From Terricaulis silvestris (GTDB taxonomy: Bacteria > Pseudomonadota > Alphaproteobacteria > Caulobacterales > Aquidulcibacteraceae), in the NCBI RefSeq assembly GCF_009792355.1, contig NZ_CP047045.1:1452501-1516500 (forward strand): 64,000 bases of DNA, read 5' to 3'. The translations under genes and the position numbers were made by a program. Positions 26,610-35,649 of the stretch are shown here, one piece after another. How positions within the stretch are numbered: position 1 is the stretch's first letter; each line of letters starts with the position of its first letter. The notes beneath the pieces were generated by a model, which saw only the letters and a program-made list of their open reading frames with translations, had not been told where the DNA came from and did no database searches.

Positions 26610-27878
26610 CTAGCGCGTCTTCAGATGCGCATCGAGAAAATCGAGAAACACGCGCCAATCCTGCGCCGTGACGCCGTGCAAGCCGGGCCGCGTGTAGTAG
26701 GCGAGATCGGCCTCCAGGTTCGGCGTGCGCATATCCTCCTGCGCCAAGCCTTGTGCGCCATAGAGCTCGTACGCCGGCGTCGCGGCACGCGCAGCTTGCC
26801 AAGCGCCATGCGGATCGGACCAAGCATCGCGCGCGCCGTTGCCGAGCAACACAGGCCGTGGCGCGATCAACGCCAACAGCTGATGCTGATCCATCGCCGG
26901 ATCGCGTGGCGCGTCGGCGAACGCCGGCGGAAACCACCACGGAAACGCCTCCATCATCTCGGCAATGCTCTCGCCTTCGTCGCTCCGAGACAACGAAGCG
27001 CCGCCGCGTCCGGATTGGTGCGCAATAACGGCCGCGATGCGCGGATCACGCGCCGCCGCGTAGAGCGCCGCCTTGCCATTGCGCGAATGCCCCCAAACCG
27101 CGACGCGACGTGCATCCACGCGCGGATCGGCGGCAAGCACATCGTAAGCCTGACTATAAAGCCACGCCCAAACCGCAACCGCGCCGGTATTCTCGGCGTC
27201 GTCGCCATAGAGCCGCGCCAAACCCTCGCGCGCGCCGACCGCTTCGTCCGCGACGACGTCGCCGGCATAGAACATCGCCAGCCCGTAGCCGCGCGCGAGA
27301 ATGTCTTCGTACGGCGGCCCATTGATGTAGCGGCCAAACACAGTCTCGATCAGCGGATACGCCCAAGGCGCATCGCACGCCCACAACACTTCGGTCAGCG
27401 GCCCCGCGATCTCGTCTGGCGCATCAGCCATCGCAGCGCGATTGCCGCAGAAATTCTCCATGATGACGAGCGGAACGGGTCCGGTCGCATCACGCGGCAA
27501 CACAACCACCATGTTGAAATGCGGCGGCGCGTCGGCAGGTCCGACTGCAACACTCCATTGTTCGATGCGCGCGACGTCAGCCAGCGGTGCGTAGCTGATC
27601 TCATCGCGCGAAAGCACGCGCGCCGGCGCGGCGTTCGGCGGGTAGGGGCCGTACACCTCGCGTTCGAACGCCGCATGCAAGAGCGGTGCACGGCGCGTCT
27701 CCCATTCCATCGTGGTGCTGATCGGCGGATCTTGCCCAAACGCGCCAAGCAAAGGCGGCGGCGCTGCGGGGCCGAGCGTTGGATCGAGCGCGACTGCCGG
27801 CAGCCTGATGGCGGCGCATCCCACCAGTCCCGCGCTCACAACCGCGATCGCCGCCAAAGCGATCAAACCCCACCGCAT
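26610..27878 (-). CDS. CE15-like glucuronoyl esterase lipoprotein
   Basis: 422-aa alpha/beta hydrolase. The leader ends in LVGC (Cys21), a lipobox, so it should be anchored in the envelope. The nucleophile motif GHSRNGKAALYAAARD near residue 265 carries the G-x-S-R-x-G-K signature of CE15 4-O-methyl-glucuronoyl methylesterases, and a FCGNR oxyanion-type segment and a C-terminal PGLHGVTAQDW with the catalytic His also fit. It may cleave lignin-glucuronoxylan esters or related plant polymers. A GAGGGG box precedes the ATG. Acetylxylan-esterase-like hydrolases are the alternative assignment. Confidence 0.75.
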   Translation of the reverse strand: MRWGLIALAAIAVVSAGLVGCAAIRLPAVALDPTLGPAAPPPLLGAFGQDPPISTTMEWETRRAPLLHAAFEREVYGPYPPNAAPARVLSRDEISYAPLADVARIEQWSVAVGPADAPPHFNMVVVLPRDATGPVPLVIMENFCGNRAAMADAPDEIAGPLTEVLWACDAPWAYPLIETVFGRYINGPPYEDILARGYGLAMFYAGDVVADEAVGAREGLARLYGDDAENTGAVAVWAWLYSQAYDVLAADPRVDARRVAVWGHSRNGKAALYAAARDPRIAAVIAHQSGRGGASLSRSDEGESIAEMMEAFPWWFPPAFADAPRDPAMDQHQLLALIAPRPVLLGNGARDAWSDPHGAWQAARAATPAYELYGAQGLAQEDMRTPNLEADLAYYTRPGLHGVTAQDWRVFLDFLDAHLKTR

Positions 27879-27942
27879 GCGTGTTCCCCTCGTTGGAACG
27901 GGAAACTCCGCCGCCGCGTGCGACTTGTCGAGCGCTTATGCA

Positions 27943-28572
27943 ATGCAACCCTTGGCGCCGTGGGGAAGCGCGCCCAGTACAACGCAAGTGACGCACGCTC
28001 TGACCAAGCTGGTGAAGGACATCGAAGCCTGTCGCGTGTGCGCAGAAGTGCTGCCGCACGAGCCGCGCCCCGTCGTTTGGGTGCATCCGGAAGCACGCAT
28101 ACTCATTGCGGGCCAGGCGCCGGGCCGGCGCGTGCACGAAAGCGGCATTCCGTGGAACGATCCGTCCGGCGATCGTCTGCGCAGCTGGATCAATCTCGAC
28201 CGCGAGCAGTTCTACGACAAACGGAATATTGCCGTCGCGGCGATGGGTTTTTGCTATCCCGGAACAGTGAAAGGCGCGGATTTACCGCCGCTCCGCGAAT
28301 GCGCGCCGTTGTGGCGGCCGCGCCTTCTGCCATTGCTGCAAAAAGTTCGTCTAACCCTCCTCGTCGGCGCTTACGCACAGCGCTATCATCTCGGCGCCGC
28401 GGTGAATCGGACGCTGGGGGAGACAGTCCGCGCTTGGCGCGACTATCCCGACAACGTCATGCCTTTGCCGCATCCTTCGTGGCGGAATAGTGCATGGTTG
28501 AAACGCAATCCATGGTTCGAAACGGAATTGATCCCCGAGTTGCGGCGAAGAGTTTCCTCAGCTTTGCGCTGA
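27943..28572 (+). CDS. uracil-DNA glycosylase family protein
   Basis: 209 aa. ILIAGQAPGRRVHESGIPWNDPSGDRLRSWI near residues 50-80 is the water-activating GQAPG motif of the superfamily. LLVGAYAQRYH is the central strand, and MPLPHPSWRNSAW contains the HPS motif that enters the DNA. An N-terminal CRVC pair is present but no iron-sulfur set of four cysteines is obvious, unlike family 4 enzymes. It likely removes uracil or a related damaged base. Start choice (ATG 27943 or GTG 27988) is uncertain; no clear ribosome-binding site is seen. Confidence 0.75.
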   Translation: MQPLAPWGSAPSTTQVTHALTKLVKDIEACRVCAEVLPHEPRPVVWVHPEARILIAGQAPGRRVHESGIPWNDPSGDRLRSWINLDREQFYDKRNIAVAAMGFCYPGTVKGADLPPLRECAPLWRPRLLPLLQKVRLTLLVGAYAQRYHLGAAVNRTLGETVRAWRDYPDNVMPLPHPSWRNSAWLKRNPWFETELIPELRRRVSSALR

Positions 28573-29543
28573 TGCTGCTCGCGGCGTGCGTGCCGACGGT
28601 GCAGCGCGCGCAATCGCAAGTCGATGGCTTCACCGGCCCGCGCTTCAACGTTGCGGCGGAGCGTTTCGTCTCGTTCGACGGCGCCGAACTTGGCCTCACC
28701 GCGTGGTTGCCGCCGGAAGGGCAAGAGCCGACCGATGTCATCGTCGGCCTTCACGGCATGAATGACTACGCCAACACCTTTTATCTGGCTGGTCCGTGGT
28801 TCGCTGAACGCGGCGTCGCTGTCTATGCCTACGACGCACGGGGCTTTGGCCGTTCGCCCAATCGCGGTGTCTGGGGTGGCGAGCGGCTGATGACGGAGGA
28901 TCTCCGCACCGCCGTGCGCGTCGCGCGGCGCACCCACCCCAATGCGCGCATCAGCGTCGTGGGTGACTCCATGGGCGCGGCCACCGCGATTGCGACGTTC
29001 GGCGCACCCAATGCGCCCCAGATTGATCGCCTGGTCCTGGTCGCGCCCGCGGTGTGGGGCTGGTCGACAATGCCGAACGAGTACGCGCTGGCGCTCTGGG
29101 TTGGCGCGCACACCTTCCCGTGGCGGGCAGTGCAGCCGCCACAGCGCGTCTATCGCCGAATCACGGCGTCGGACAATCAGGAAGCGTTGCTGCAAGCCGG
29201 TCGCGCGCCGCACATGATCTGGACCACGCGGATCGACGCGGTTTATGGCCTCGTTGGCCTGATGGAAGAAGCAACGGACCGCTCCGCCAATCTCGAGGGC
29301 GACGTGCTCTTCCTCTATGGCGGACACGATCAGATCATTCCGCGTAACTCCGCCATCGCTACCGCGCGGCGCCTGCCAGGTACGGTGCGCACCGCGTTCT
29401 ATGAGCATGGCTGGCATTGGCTGCTCCGCGACCTACAGCGCGAGGTCGTGTACGAGGATATCCTCGCCTACATCCGCGACCCCAACATCCAGCTGCCCTC
29501 GCAGGCGCCGCCGCTTTTGCCCGTCGTCCAAGCAAATCGTTAA
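28494..29543 (+). CDS. alpha/beta hydrolase (monoacylglycerol lipase-like) lipoprotein
   Basis: 349 aa. A hydrophobic leader ends in LLAAC (lipobox Cys near residue 32), suggesting membrane anchoring. The core has VGLHGMNDYANTF (oxyanion), YDARGFGRS, the nucleophile elbow VVGDSMGAATAI near residue 160, an acid in GGHDQIIP and a catalytic His in YEHGWHWLLRD. This is the monoacylglycerol lipase / lysophospholipase group (Hydrolase_4). The start overlaps the upstream glycosylase gene by 79 bases; ATG 28512 also keeps the leader, whereas ATG 28572, at the upstream stop, would remove it. Confidence 0.82.
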   Translation: MVETQSMVRNGIDPRVAAKSFLSFALMLLAACVPTVQRAQSQVDGFTGPRFNVAAERFVSFDGAELGLTAWLPPEGQEPTDVIVGLHGMNDYANTFYLAGPWFAERGVAVYAYDARGFGRSPNRGVWGGERLMTEDLRTAVRVARRTHPNARISVVGDSMGAATAIATFGAPNAPQIDRLVLVAPAVWGWSTMPNEYALALWVGAHTFPWRAVQPPQRVYRRITASDNQEALLQAGRAPHMIWTTRIDAVYGLVGLMEEATDRSANLEGDVLFLYGGHDQIIPRNSAIATARRLPGTVRTAFYEHGWHWLLRDLQREVVYEDILAYIRDPNIQLPSQAPPLLPVVQANR

Positions 29544-29569
29544 GACGACCCGGCTATGCTTGCCGCACT

Positions 29570-30559
29570 ATGGCGGCACTTAACACTCTGTTTAACAAGA
29601 AAAAGCTCGCGCTAACGCGCGCGAAGCTAGCTGCGTGGTGGGACGGCGAAGCCTTCGACGAAGCCGCCGCCCTGGCCGCGTTCGAAGCCAAGGCCGCAAA
29701 CGAAAACACCGCCGCCGATAGCGGCGCCGATGACGAATTGTTCGACGCCCCAGTCTACGACATGCCGCCCCGCCTCGCCGCACTCGGCTTGCTCTGGGGC
29801 GAAGGCCGCGTCCGCCCCGGCGATTCGACCGCCGACGGCCTGGAGCCGGCGCGGATCGGTTTGAGCAGCGAAGGCGTGCTCGCCGTGCTGGGCCCGGGTC
29901 TGGAAGGCTCGCTTGCAGCCGTCGCCGCCGCCCACCCCGGCAAGATCGAAGTGTTCGAGTGGCGCGAAGAAACCTTCGACGCGCTGAAGCACGGTGTTGA
30001 AAGCGCCAAGCTGGATGAACGCGTCTCCGTCTCTCGTATAGATCTCGAAGCGCACGTGTTCACGCCGGCAAGCTTCGACGGGCTGTTGAGCACCGACGAC
30101 TTCGCCTATTGCGGCTACCCTCCGCACTTGGCGCAGCAGATCATGAAGAGCCTAAAGCCGGGCGCCTGCGCCGTGGTGGAATGCTACGTCGGCTTCAAGT
30201 CCGACGCGCTCGCGACTGCCTTCGCCTCGTCCTTCGCCGAACCACAAATCCGCGCCCACGGCGACATCCTGCAATTCTTCACCGACGCAGGTCTCGCGTT
30301 GGAAGCCGACGAGGATCTGACCGACGAATTCCTCGACACCGCGCGCACCGCGTTCAAGAGCCTCGGCGCCAAGCTACAGGAAGCCGGCGCCGTGGAGCCT
30401 GCCGTCGCGCGCGAGCTAGCGTGGGAAACCGAAGCTTGGCGCGTTCGGCTGCTGCTGTTGGCGCAACGGCGGTTGGAGCGCCGCCGCTTCATTCTGCGCC
30501 GGCCGGTCGATGATGCAGCGCCGGCTCAGGCTGAAAACGCAAACGCGCCTGCGGGCTGA
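29570..30559 (+). CDS. methyltransferase-fold protein of unknown role
   Basis: 329 aa. The middle third reads as a Rossmann methyltransferase: VLAVLGPGLEGSLAAVAAAH (motif I-like but without the usual D/E-x-G-x-G), KIEVFEWREETFDAL (motif II acid), then FDGLLSTDDFAY and MKSLKPGACAVVECYVG. The N-terminal ~60 residues are Ala/Glu-rich, and the C-terminus is long helices ending in a basic RRLERRRFILRR run, suggesting a nucleic-acid or membrane contact. The substrate is unknown. Its 3' end overlaps that of the iron-transport ATPase gene. Confidence 0.55.
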   Translation: MAALNTLFNKKKLALTRAKLAAWWDGEAFDEAAALAAFEAKAANENTAADSGADDELFDAPVYDMPPRLAALGLLWGEGRVRPGDSTADGLEPARIGLSSEGVLAVLGPGLEGSLAAVAAAHPGKIEVFEWREETFDALKHGVESAKLDERVSVSRIDLEAHVFTPASFDGLLSTDDFAYCGYPPHLAQQIMKSLKPGACAVVECYVGFKSDALATAFASSFAEPQIRAHGDILQFFTDAGLALEADEDLTDEFLDTARTAFKSLGAKLQEAGAVEPAVARELAWETEAWRVRLLLLAQRRLERRRFILRRPVDDAAPAQAENANAPAG

Positions 30560-31536
30560 ATCGTAACATCAACGGACTCGCCGAGCGTCGAGCGCGCGGG
30601 AACGAGCGCGCGCCAGATGGCGCCTTGCGCCTCGATGCGCACCAGATCGTGTGCGCCGTGCGGGCGAACTTCGATGACGCGCGCCGCGGCTCCGGGGCTG
30701 AGCGCAAGCGCTTCAGCACGTACGGCGGCCTGCGCCGCTGTCCCGTTCGGCAGTGCAGCCGCGACCGGCCCGAACGGCGTCGTGATGGCGCCGCTCTCGA
30801 CGCGGCCAGAAAACACGTTGATCGGGCCCAGCGCAGCCGCGGCGTCGATCGAGGTCGGACGGTCGTAAGCTTCGCGCGGCGTCGCTTCTTGCAACAGGCG
30901 TCCGCTCTTCAGGATCGCGAGTCGATCAGCCACTTGTAGCGCGTCCTCGGCATCGTGTGTGACGAACAGCGCCGTGGTCTTGGCTTCGGCGAGTGTCGCC
31001 AACGTAGCGTCGCGCAGCTCAGCGCGCTGCACGGGATCGAGCCCGGAGAACGGCTCGTCCAACAGCACCGCGCGCGGTTGCGGAGCGAGCGAGCGCGCAA
31101 GTGCGATGCGTTGCTGTTCACCGCCCGAGAGCTCGTGCGGATATGCGTCGGCGCGATGCTTCAGACCAACACGATCGAGCCACCGCAGCGCCAGCGCGTC
31201 TCGTTCGGCGCGTGCAAGCTTATCCAGGCCGAAGCCCACGTTCGCTGCGGCTGTGAGATGGGGAAAGAGCGAGTAGTCCTGGAACACCATGCCGAGGCGG
31301 CGTTGCTCAGGCGGCAGCGTCACGCCAACGGATGAAGCGAGTTGATCGCCGATCCTGATCTCGCCGGCGTCCAACGGTTCAAGCCCGGCGATCAGCCGCA
31401 GGATGGTGGACTTGCCCGAACCCGAAGGGCCGAGCAGCGCGAGCACCTTGCCCTCGGGCGCGGTGAGCGAGACGTCGTCAAGCGACCAAGCGCCGTTGTA
31501 GGCGCGGCGTACGCGGGTGAGCGTGACGGTGCTCAT
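30526..31536 (-). CDS. fbpC: Fe3+ ABC transporter ATP-binding protein
   Basis: 336 aa. Walker A is GPSGSGKST near residue 36, the Q-loop GMVFQDYSLFPHL, the signature LSGGEQQRIALARSL near 135, Walker B VLLDEPFSGLD and the H-loop FVTHDAED. The ~100-residue C-terminal extension is the OB-type regulatory domain seen in FbpC and other importer ATPases. It powers uptake of ferric iron through the adjacent permease. It overlaps the permease stop by four bases; gene order fbpA-fbpB-fbpC on the minus strand. Confidence 0.9.
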   Translation of the reverse strand: MSTVTLTRVRRAYNGAWSLDDVSLTAPEGKVLALLGPSGSGKSTILRLIAGLEPLDAGEIRIGDQLASSVGVTLPPEQRRLGMVFQDYSLFPHLTAAANVGFGLDKLARAERDALALRWLDRVGLKHRADAYPHELSGGEQQRIALARSLAPQPRAVLLDEPFSGLDPVQRAELRDATLATLAEAKTTALFVTHDAEDALQVADRLAILKSGRLLQEATPREAYDRPTSIDAAAALGPINVFSGRVESGAITTPFGPVAAALPNGTAAQAAVRAEALALSPGAAARVIEVRPHGAHDLVRIEAQGAIWRALVPARSTLGESVDVTIQPAGAFAFSA

Positions 31537-33110
31537 CGTGCGCCCGCCCGTGCGCTGGCGATGCCGTGTGACAGGATGAGAATGGGCGCGAGGCCCGCGA
31601 CGAAGATCAGCAGCGCAGGCGCCGCGGCTTCGAGCAGACGTTCATCGGAAGCGTAGGAATAGGCCTTCACCGCAAGCGTATCGAAGTCGAACGGACGAAG
31701 TATGAGCGTGGTCGGCAGCTCCTTCAAAATTTCAACGAACAGGATCAGCGCTGCCGCGGCAATGCTTGGCGCGGCGATCGGCAGATCGACTTCGATTAGA
31801 CGCCGCCAAGGCCCAGCGCCCAACGTTCGCGCCGACGCGTCGAGCCCCTTGGAAAGCCGCGATAGACCAGCGTCGATCGGTTGTACGCCAGCCGATGCAA
31901 ACCGCGCCGCGTAGGCCCAAAACAGCGCGGTCAGCGCGAGGCCTGTGCTTAAGCCGCCGATCCAGCCCGCTTCGCGTGCGGCGGCGAAGATCGCAAGCGC
32001 GCCCATCGCGAGCACCGCGCCAGGCGCGGCGTAGCCCATCGCTGCCGCGAACAGCGACGCTTGTCCCAAGCGGCGTGAACGGCGCGCGGTCACGGCGATA
32101 GCAGCGGCGAGCGCGAGCGTGATCAGCGCGCCCATAGCCGAGAGCACGATCGAGTTTACTAGCGCTGGCGCAATGTCGCCGATGTTGGCGTGCAAAAGCG
32201 CCAGCCGTGCGAGCCATGCCAACGGCAAGGCTGCTCCAAAGAAGACAAGCAAAGCGCAAAAGGCGGCCGCCAACATGCCCATCGGCGCGGAGAGCCCATA
32301 GCGTGGCAGTGGCCGCCAACGTGTCGAACCGCCACCGAACGCCGCGCGCCCGCGTGCCCGCCGCTCCAGCATCAAGAACACCAACGCGGCGATCAGGAGC
32401 ACGGCCGAAATCTGAAGCGCCGCGTGTAAGCTTTGGTGTGCATACCAAGCGCGAAAGATCGCGGTGGAGAGCGTCGTCAGGCCAAAGTGCTGGGCCGCGC
32501 CGTAATCGGCGGCGATCTCCATCATCGCCAACGAGGCGCCTGCGGCGATGCCGGGCCGCGCGAGTGGCAACGCCACGCGCCAGAACAGCGAGCCAGGCGA
32601 GGTCCCCAGCGTGCGCGCCGCCTCAAGCGCGCAGGCCGATTGGCTTGTGAACGCCGCGCGCGCTGCGAGGTACACATAAGGATAGAGACCAACCGCGTAG
32701 ACGAAAGCCGCGCCCCAGATGCCGCGTACTTCGATGGGGCTGACGCCGCCAGCCCAGCTGAAGCTTGCGTAGGAATACGCAAGCACGTAGCTCGGCGCGG
32801 CCAGCGGTAGCACAAGCGCCCATTCGAACAGTCCGCGCCCTGGAAACTTGCACAGACTCACCAGCCACGCAGCGCCGGCGCCGAGCACAGTCGCACCGCC
32901 ACCGCCCAGGAGCATCTGCGTCAGAGTGCCGAGAGCACCGTCGCGCAAGAGATTGCCGCCAAAGGCGACGCCTTCGCGATCAGGCGAAAGTGCAAAGCTA
33001 ATGACGGCGATAGCTGGCGCGGCGCACGCCAATGTCGCCAGCACCGCGACGAGCGCGACGCCGTCCACCGCGAAACCGCGAGAGCGCGCCGCTACAACGT
33101 CTATCGCCAC
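31533..33110 (-). CDS. fbpB: Fe3+ ABC transporter permease
   Basis: 525-aa integral membrane protein with about twelve helices in two homologous halves, as in FbpB/SfuB permeases. Each half has an EAA-type loop: EAARTLGTSPGSLFWRVALPLARPG and, in the second half, DASARTLGAGPWRRLIEVDLPIAAPS. It contacts the ATPase on the cytoplasmic side. A GTG start lies inside the end of the binding-protein gene (ten bases shared), so the three components are translationally coupled. Confidence 0.9.
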   Translation of the reverse strand: MAIDVVAARSRGFAVDGVALVAVLATLACAAPAIAVISFALSPDREGVAFGGNLLRDGALGTLTQMLLGGGGATVLGAGAAWLVSLCKFPGRGLFEWALVLPLAAPSYVLAYSYASFSWAGGVSPIEVRGIWGAAFVYAVGLYPYVYLAARAAFTSQSACALEAARTLGTSPGSLFWRVALPLARPGIAAGASLAMMEIAADYGAAQHFGLTTLSTAIFRAWYAHQSLHAALQISAVLLIAALVFLMLERRARGRAAFGGGSTRWRPLPRYGLSAPMGMLAAAFCALLVFFGAALPLAWLARLALLHANIGDIAPALVNSIVLSAMGALITLALAAAIAVTARRSRRLGQASLFAAAMGYAAPGAVLAMGALAIFAAAREAGWIGGLSTGLALTALFWAYAARFASAGVQPIDAGLSRLSKGLDASARTLGAGPWRRLIEVDLPIAAPSIAAAALILFVEILKELPTTLILRPFDFDTLAVKAYSYASDERLLEAAAPALLIFVAGLAPILILSHGIASARAGAR

Positions 33111-34147
33111 CCAACCTCTTCAAAAATCCGCGCCGCTTCGGCCTGATGGCGCCCCAGCGCATCGAGCGGGATGTTCTCTTCCTTGAAATCACCAAGCGCC
33201 GCAAGCGCCGGCGCAGGCGCTATGGTCGGTCGGATCGGGAATTCGGAGTTCAACGGCGCCAGCGTGGTCTGCGCTTCGTCGCTGACGAGATATTCGAGGA
33301 AACGAACCGCGTTGTCGCGGCGCTGGGCGTGCGCGGTGACGCCGCCGCCGGAAATGTTCACGTGGGTTCCCGCCCCAGCTTGATCCGGGAAAACAAGACC
33401 GGTGTTGGCGATAGTCTGACGGTCAGCCGGATCGTCCGACTGCGTCATGCGGAAATAGTAATAGTGATTGCAGAGCGTGGCTTGCGCCTCACCGGCGCCG
33501 ACCGCTTTGATCTGATCGGTATCGGCGCCTTGCGGGTCGCGCACGAAGTTCGCCCGCACGCCTGCCGCCCAAGCGCGCGCATTCTCCGCACCGAGGCGTT
33601 CGATGCGCGCCGCCAACGTGGAGAGCTGATAGACGTTGGTAGAAGAGCGCATCACGATTTGGTTGCGGAAGCGGGGCGTCGCCAGCGTGTCGTAGGTGGC
33701 GACTTCGTCCGGTTGCACGTTCGCCTTATTGTAAATGATGACACGTGCGCGCTTAGCAAAGCCCCAGAACGCTCCCTCCGGATCGCGCAGGTGCGCAGGT
33801 ACGCCTTGCTCGAGTGCAGGCGTTGCCACGTTTTGGAAAAGGCCCGCGTCCTTCACGCGCCAGAGATTGCCCGCGTCGGCGCTGACAAACACGTCGGCGG
33901 CGGTGGCGTCGCCTTCGGCGCGCAAACGCTCCAGCAATTGTTCAGCGCTGCCGGTCAGTGCACGCACGGCGATGCCGGTGGCCTCTTCGAACCCAGAGTA
34001 AAGCGCGCGGTCGGCCTCGTAGTGACGGGCGGTATAGACGTTGATGAAATTTTCGCCGCCGCGAACGCCGCCGCTCGGGTTACAGGCCGCAAGCGCTGTG
34101 GCGGACGCGCCGAGGGTAAATCCACGGCGGCTTAATCTGAAGGTCAC
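33101..34147 (-). CDS. fbpA: Fe3+ ABC transporter substrate-binding protein
   Basis: 348 aa. The leader RLSRRGFTLGASATALAAC has a twin-arginine motif and ends in a lipobox-like LAAC, so it may be exported folded and lipid-anchored. The mature protein follows the FbpA/FutA pattern: NVYTARHYEADRALYSGFEEATGI, an ADVFVSADAGNLWRVKDAGLF block, and a Tyr-rich CNHYYYFRM near the C-lobe that supplies iron-binding tyrosines. It captures ferric iron in the periplasm for the permease downstream. No obvious Fur box was identified in the short gap upstream. Confidence 0.9.
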   Translation of the reverse strand: MTFRLSRRGFTLGASATALAACNPSGGVRGGENFINVYTARHYEADRALYSGFEEATGIAVRALTGSAEQLLERLRAEGDATAADVFVSADAGNLWRVKDAGLFQNVATPALEQGVPAHLRDPEGAFWGFAKRARVIIYNKANVQPDEVATYDTLATPRFRNQIVMRSSTNVYQLSTLAARIERLGAENARAWAAGVRANFVRDPQGADTDQIKAVGAGEAQATLCNHYYYFRMTQSDDPADRQTIANTGLVFPDQAGAGTHVNISGGGVTAHAQRRDNAVRFLEYLVSDEAQTTLAPLNSEFPIRPTIAPAPALAALGDFKEENIPLDALGRHQAEAARIFEEVGWR

Positions 34148-34292
34148 GAGCGTCTCCCGCCAGAAATTGCGAATGGTTCGCAGTTGCTCATTTCGGCGGT
34201 GTCAGGTCAAGCCCGGCGCGGCGCGCGGCTTGACGCAGGCGCCGCCGCGCTTATGGTCCGCGCCCTTCGAGACCGCCGATTTGGCGGGTTTC

Positions 34293-34367
34293 GGGCGCGT
34301 AGCTCAGCGGGAGAGCACTCCCTTCACACGGGAGGGGTCACAGGTTCAATCCCTGTCGCGCCCACCA
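34293..34367 (+). tRNA. tRNA-Val (CAC)
   Basis: 75 nt including an encoded CCA. Acceptor GGGCGCG pairs with CGCGCCC; D-arm GCTC-AGCGGGA-GAGC; anticodon stem CTCCC/GGGAG around loop TTCACAC gives anticodon CAC for valine GTG codons. The T-arm is CAGGTTCAATCCCTG. It stands alone between the iron-transport genes and small open frames. Confidence 0.96.
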
Positions 34368-34390
34368 TCTCCAACGCCGCCTACGACGCC

Positions 34391-34570
34391 ATGGCGCCCC
34401 CGGTTACCCCCTGCGACGATCAGGAAATCGTGAGTCGGATTGCGCGCTTGTCGTGGTCCCGCCATATCCGCGCCTCGCTCAGCGTCCATAAGGAACGCTG
34501 CTGCGAAGCGATCAGGGGGCTGACGCAAGGCGCGGAGCGTTTACCGCGCGACCGGTCCCGGGGCCATTGA
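34391..34570 (+). CDS. possible small protein after tRNA-Val
   Basis: 59-codon frame, rich in Arg, Ser and Cys (IVSRIARLSWSRHIRASL and KERCCEAIRGL), in the gap between tRNA-Val and the 80-aa gene. No ribosome-binding site is obvious and no family is recognised. It may simply be an open frame in GC-rich DNA. Confidence 0.2.
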   Translation: MAPPVTPCDDQEIVSRIARLSWSRHIRASLSVHKERCCEAIRGLTQGAERLPRDRSRGH

Positions 34571-34610
34571 GCCCAACCCCGGAACCGAACGAACGAAGTG
34601 GTGGAGCTGA

Positions 34611-34853
34611 ATGGATCACGATTTCTGCAATGTGGACGGCGCTAGGCGCTTGAAACAGCGGATCGAGGAGTATTGGCGGGAACGTGGGTTCACCGTCGAT
34701 GTGAAGCTCATTGAGGCGGGCTTTGTCGCCGCAATGCGCTCGGCGCGCACGGACGTGCGCAGCGACATGGTCAACGGATTTCCGACCAAGCGCGCCTCGA
34801 ATGAAAAGGAACGCGCAAGCCCTAACCTGCGCGGCTTGATGGAAGTCGCGTAA
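34611..34853 (+). CDS. small hypothetical protein
   Basis: 80 aa, cytoplasmic. The pattern DGARRLKQRIEEYWRERGFTV, a valine-rich strand VDVKLIEAGF and a VRSDMVNGFPTK block look like a short alpha/beta fold of the kind found as conserved hypothetical proteins in Caulobacterales, but I cannot name a family. GTGGAGCTGA before the ATG provides a ribosome-binding site. It converges with the gph gene. Confidence 0.6.
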   Translation: MDHDFCNVDGARRLKQRIEEYWRERGFTVDVKLIEAGFVAAMRSARTDVRSDMVNGFPTKRASNEKERASPNLRGLMEVA

Positions 34854-34870
34854 GCGCCGCACCCTGTGGG

Positions 34871-35563
34871 TTACGGGCGCGCCGCCAAGAGGCGGCGACA
34901 GGCCGGCGCCAACTCCGAAAATCGATTGAGAAGCACATCGGCGCCGAGTTTCTCGGCGCCGATGTCGCAATAGCCGAACGCAACCACCGCCACAGGCGCG
35001 CCCGCGGCGCGCGCGGAAGCGACGTCGGCCGCCGTGTCACCGACCATCATCGACCGCCGCACCGTGCCGCCCGCGCGCGTTACGGCAGCGCGATAATGAT
35101 CCGGATGCGGTTTCTTCTCTGCCACAGCATCAGCGCCGACGATCGCCGAGAAGCGCTCCGCCATGCCGAGGGTTTCCAGTAGTTGCACAGAGAGCGCCGT
35201 GCGCTTGTTGGTGCATACGGAGAGCTTGGCGCCCAAAGCGCTCAGCGTATCGAGCGCCTCCAGTACGCCAGGAAACGGCTTCGTCTCGCGTGCGATATCG
35301 GCGGCATAGAAGCGGACGAGTTCGTTTGTGAGTTCGTCCAAGCGCTCGCCAGAGAAACTCACCCCATGCAGTGCGGCCACCCGCTCGATGAGATTCCGCG
35401 CCCCTTGGCCGACCAGGAGGCGCGCGGTATCGACCTTGGCGTGCGGCAACCCTTCCAAGTCCATGGTTTCGTTCAGGGCCCGCACCAAGTCCGGCGCGCT
35501 ATCGACGAGGGTGCCGTCGAGGTCGAAAACAATGGTGGCGTCGGCGAGTTCGCCGCTGGTCAT
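34871..35563 (-). CDS. gph: phosphoglycolate phosphatase
   Basis: 230-aa HAD-IA phosphatase. The nucleophile motif is VFDLDGTLVDSAPDLV near residues 12-27, followed by the cap helices. Motif II is VCTNKR near 110, motif III includes KPHPDHY, and motif IV GDTAADVASARAAG. These, with the length, match Gph, which removes 2-phosphoglycolate formed during DNA repair. It is divergent from glmU with a short shared upstream region. Confidence 0.9.
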   Translation of the reverse strand: MTSGELADATIVFDLDGTLVDSAPDLVRALNETMDLEGLPHAKVDTARLLVGQGARNLIERVAALHGVSFSGERLDELTNELVRFYAADIARETKPFPGVLEALDTLSALGAKLSVCTNKRTALSVQLLETLGMAERFSAIVGADAVAEKKPHPDHYRAAVTRAGGTVRRSMMVGDTAADVASARAAGAPVAVVAFGYCDIGAEKLGADVLLNRFSELAPACRRLLAARP

Positions 35564-35649
35564 GGGGTGCCTCGGGAGCGGGGGCGTCCATCGCGCCGCC
35601 CGCCGGTTTCCGCTAGAACGCCGCTAGGATTCGGACAAGCGAGTAACTC

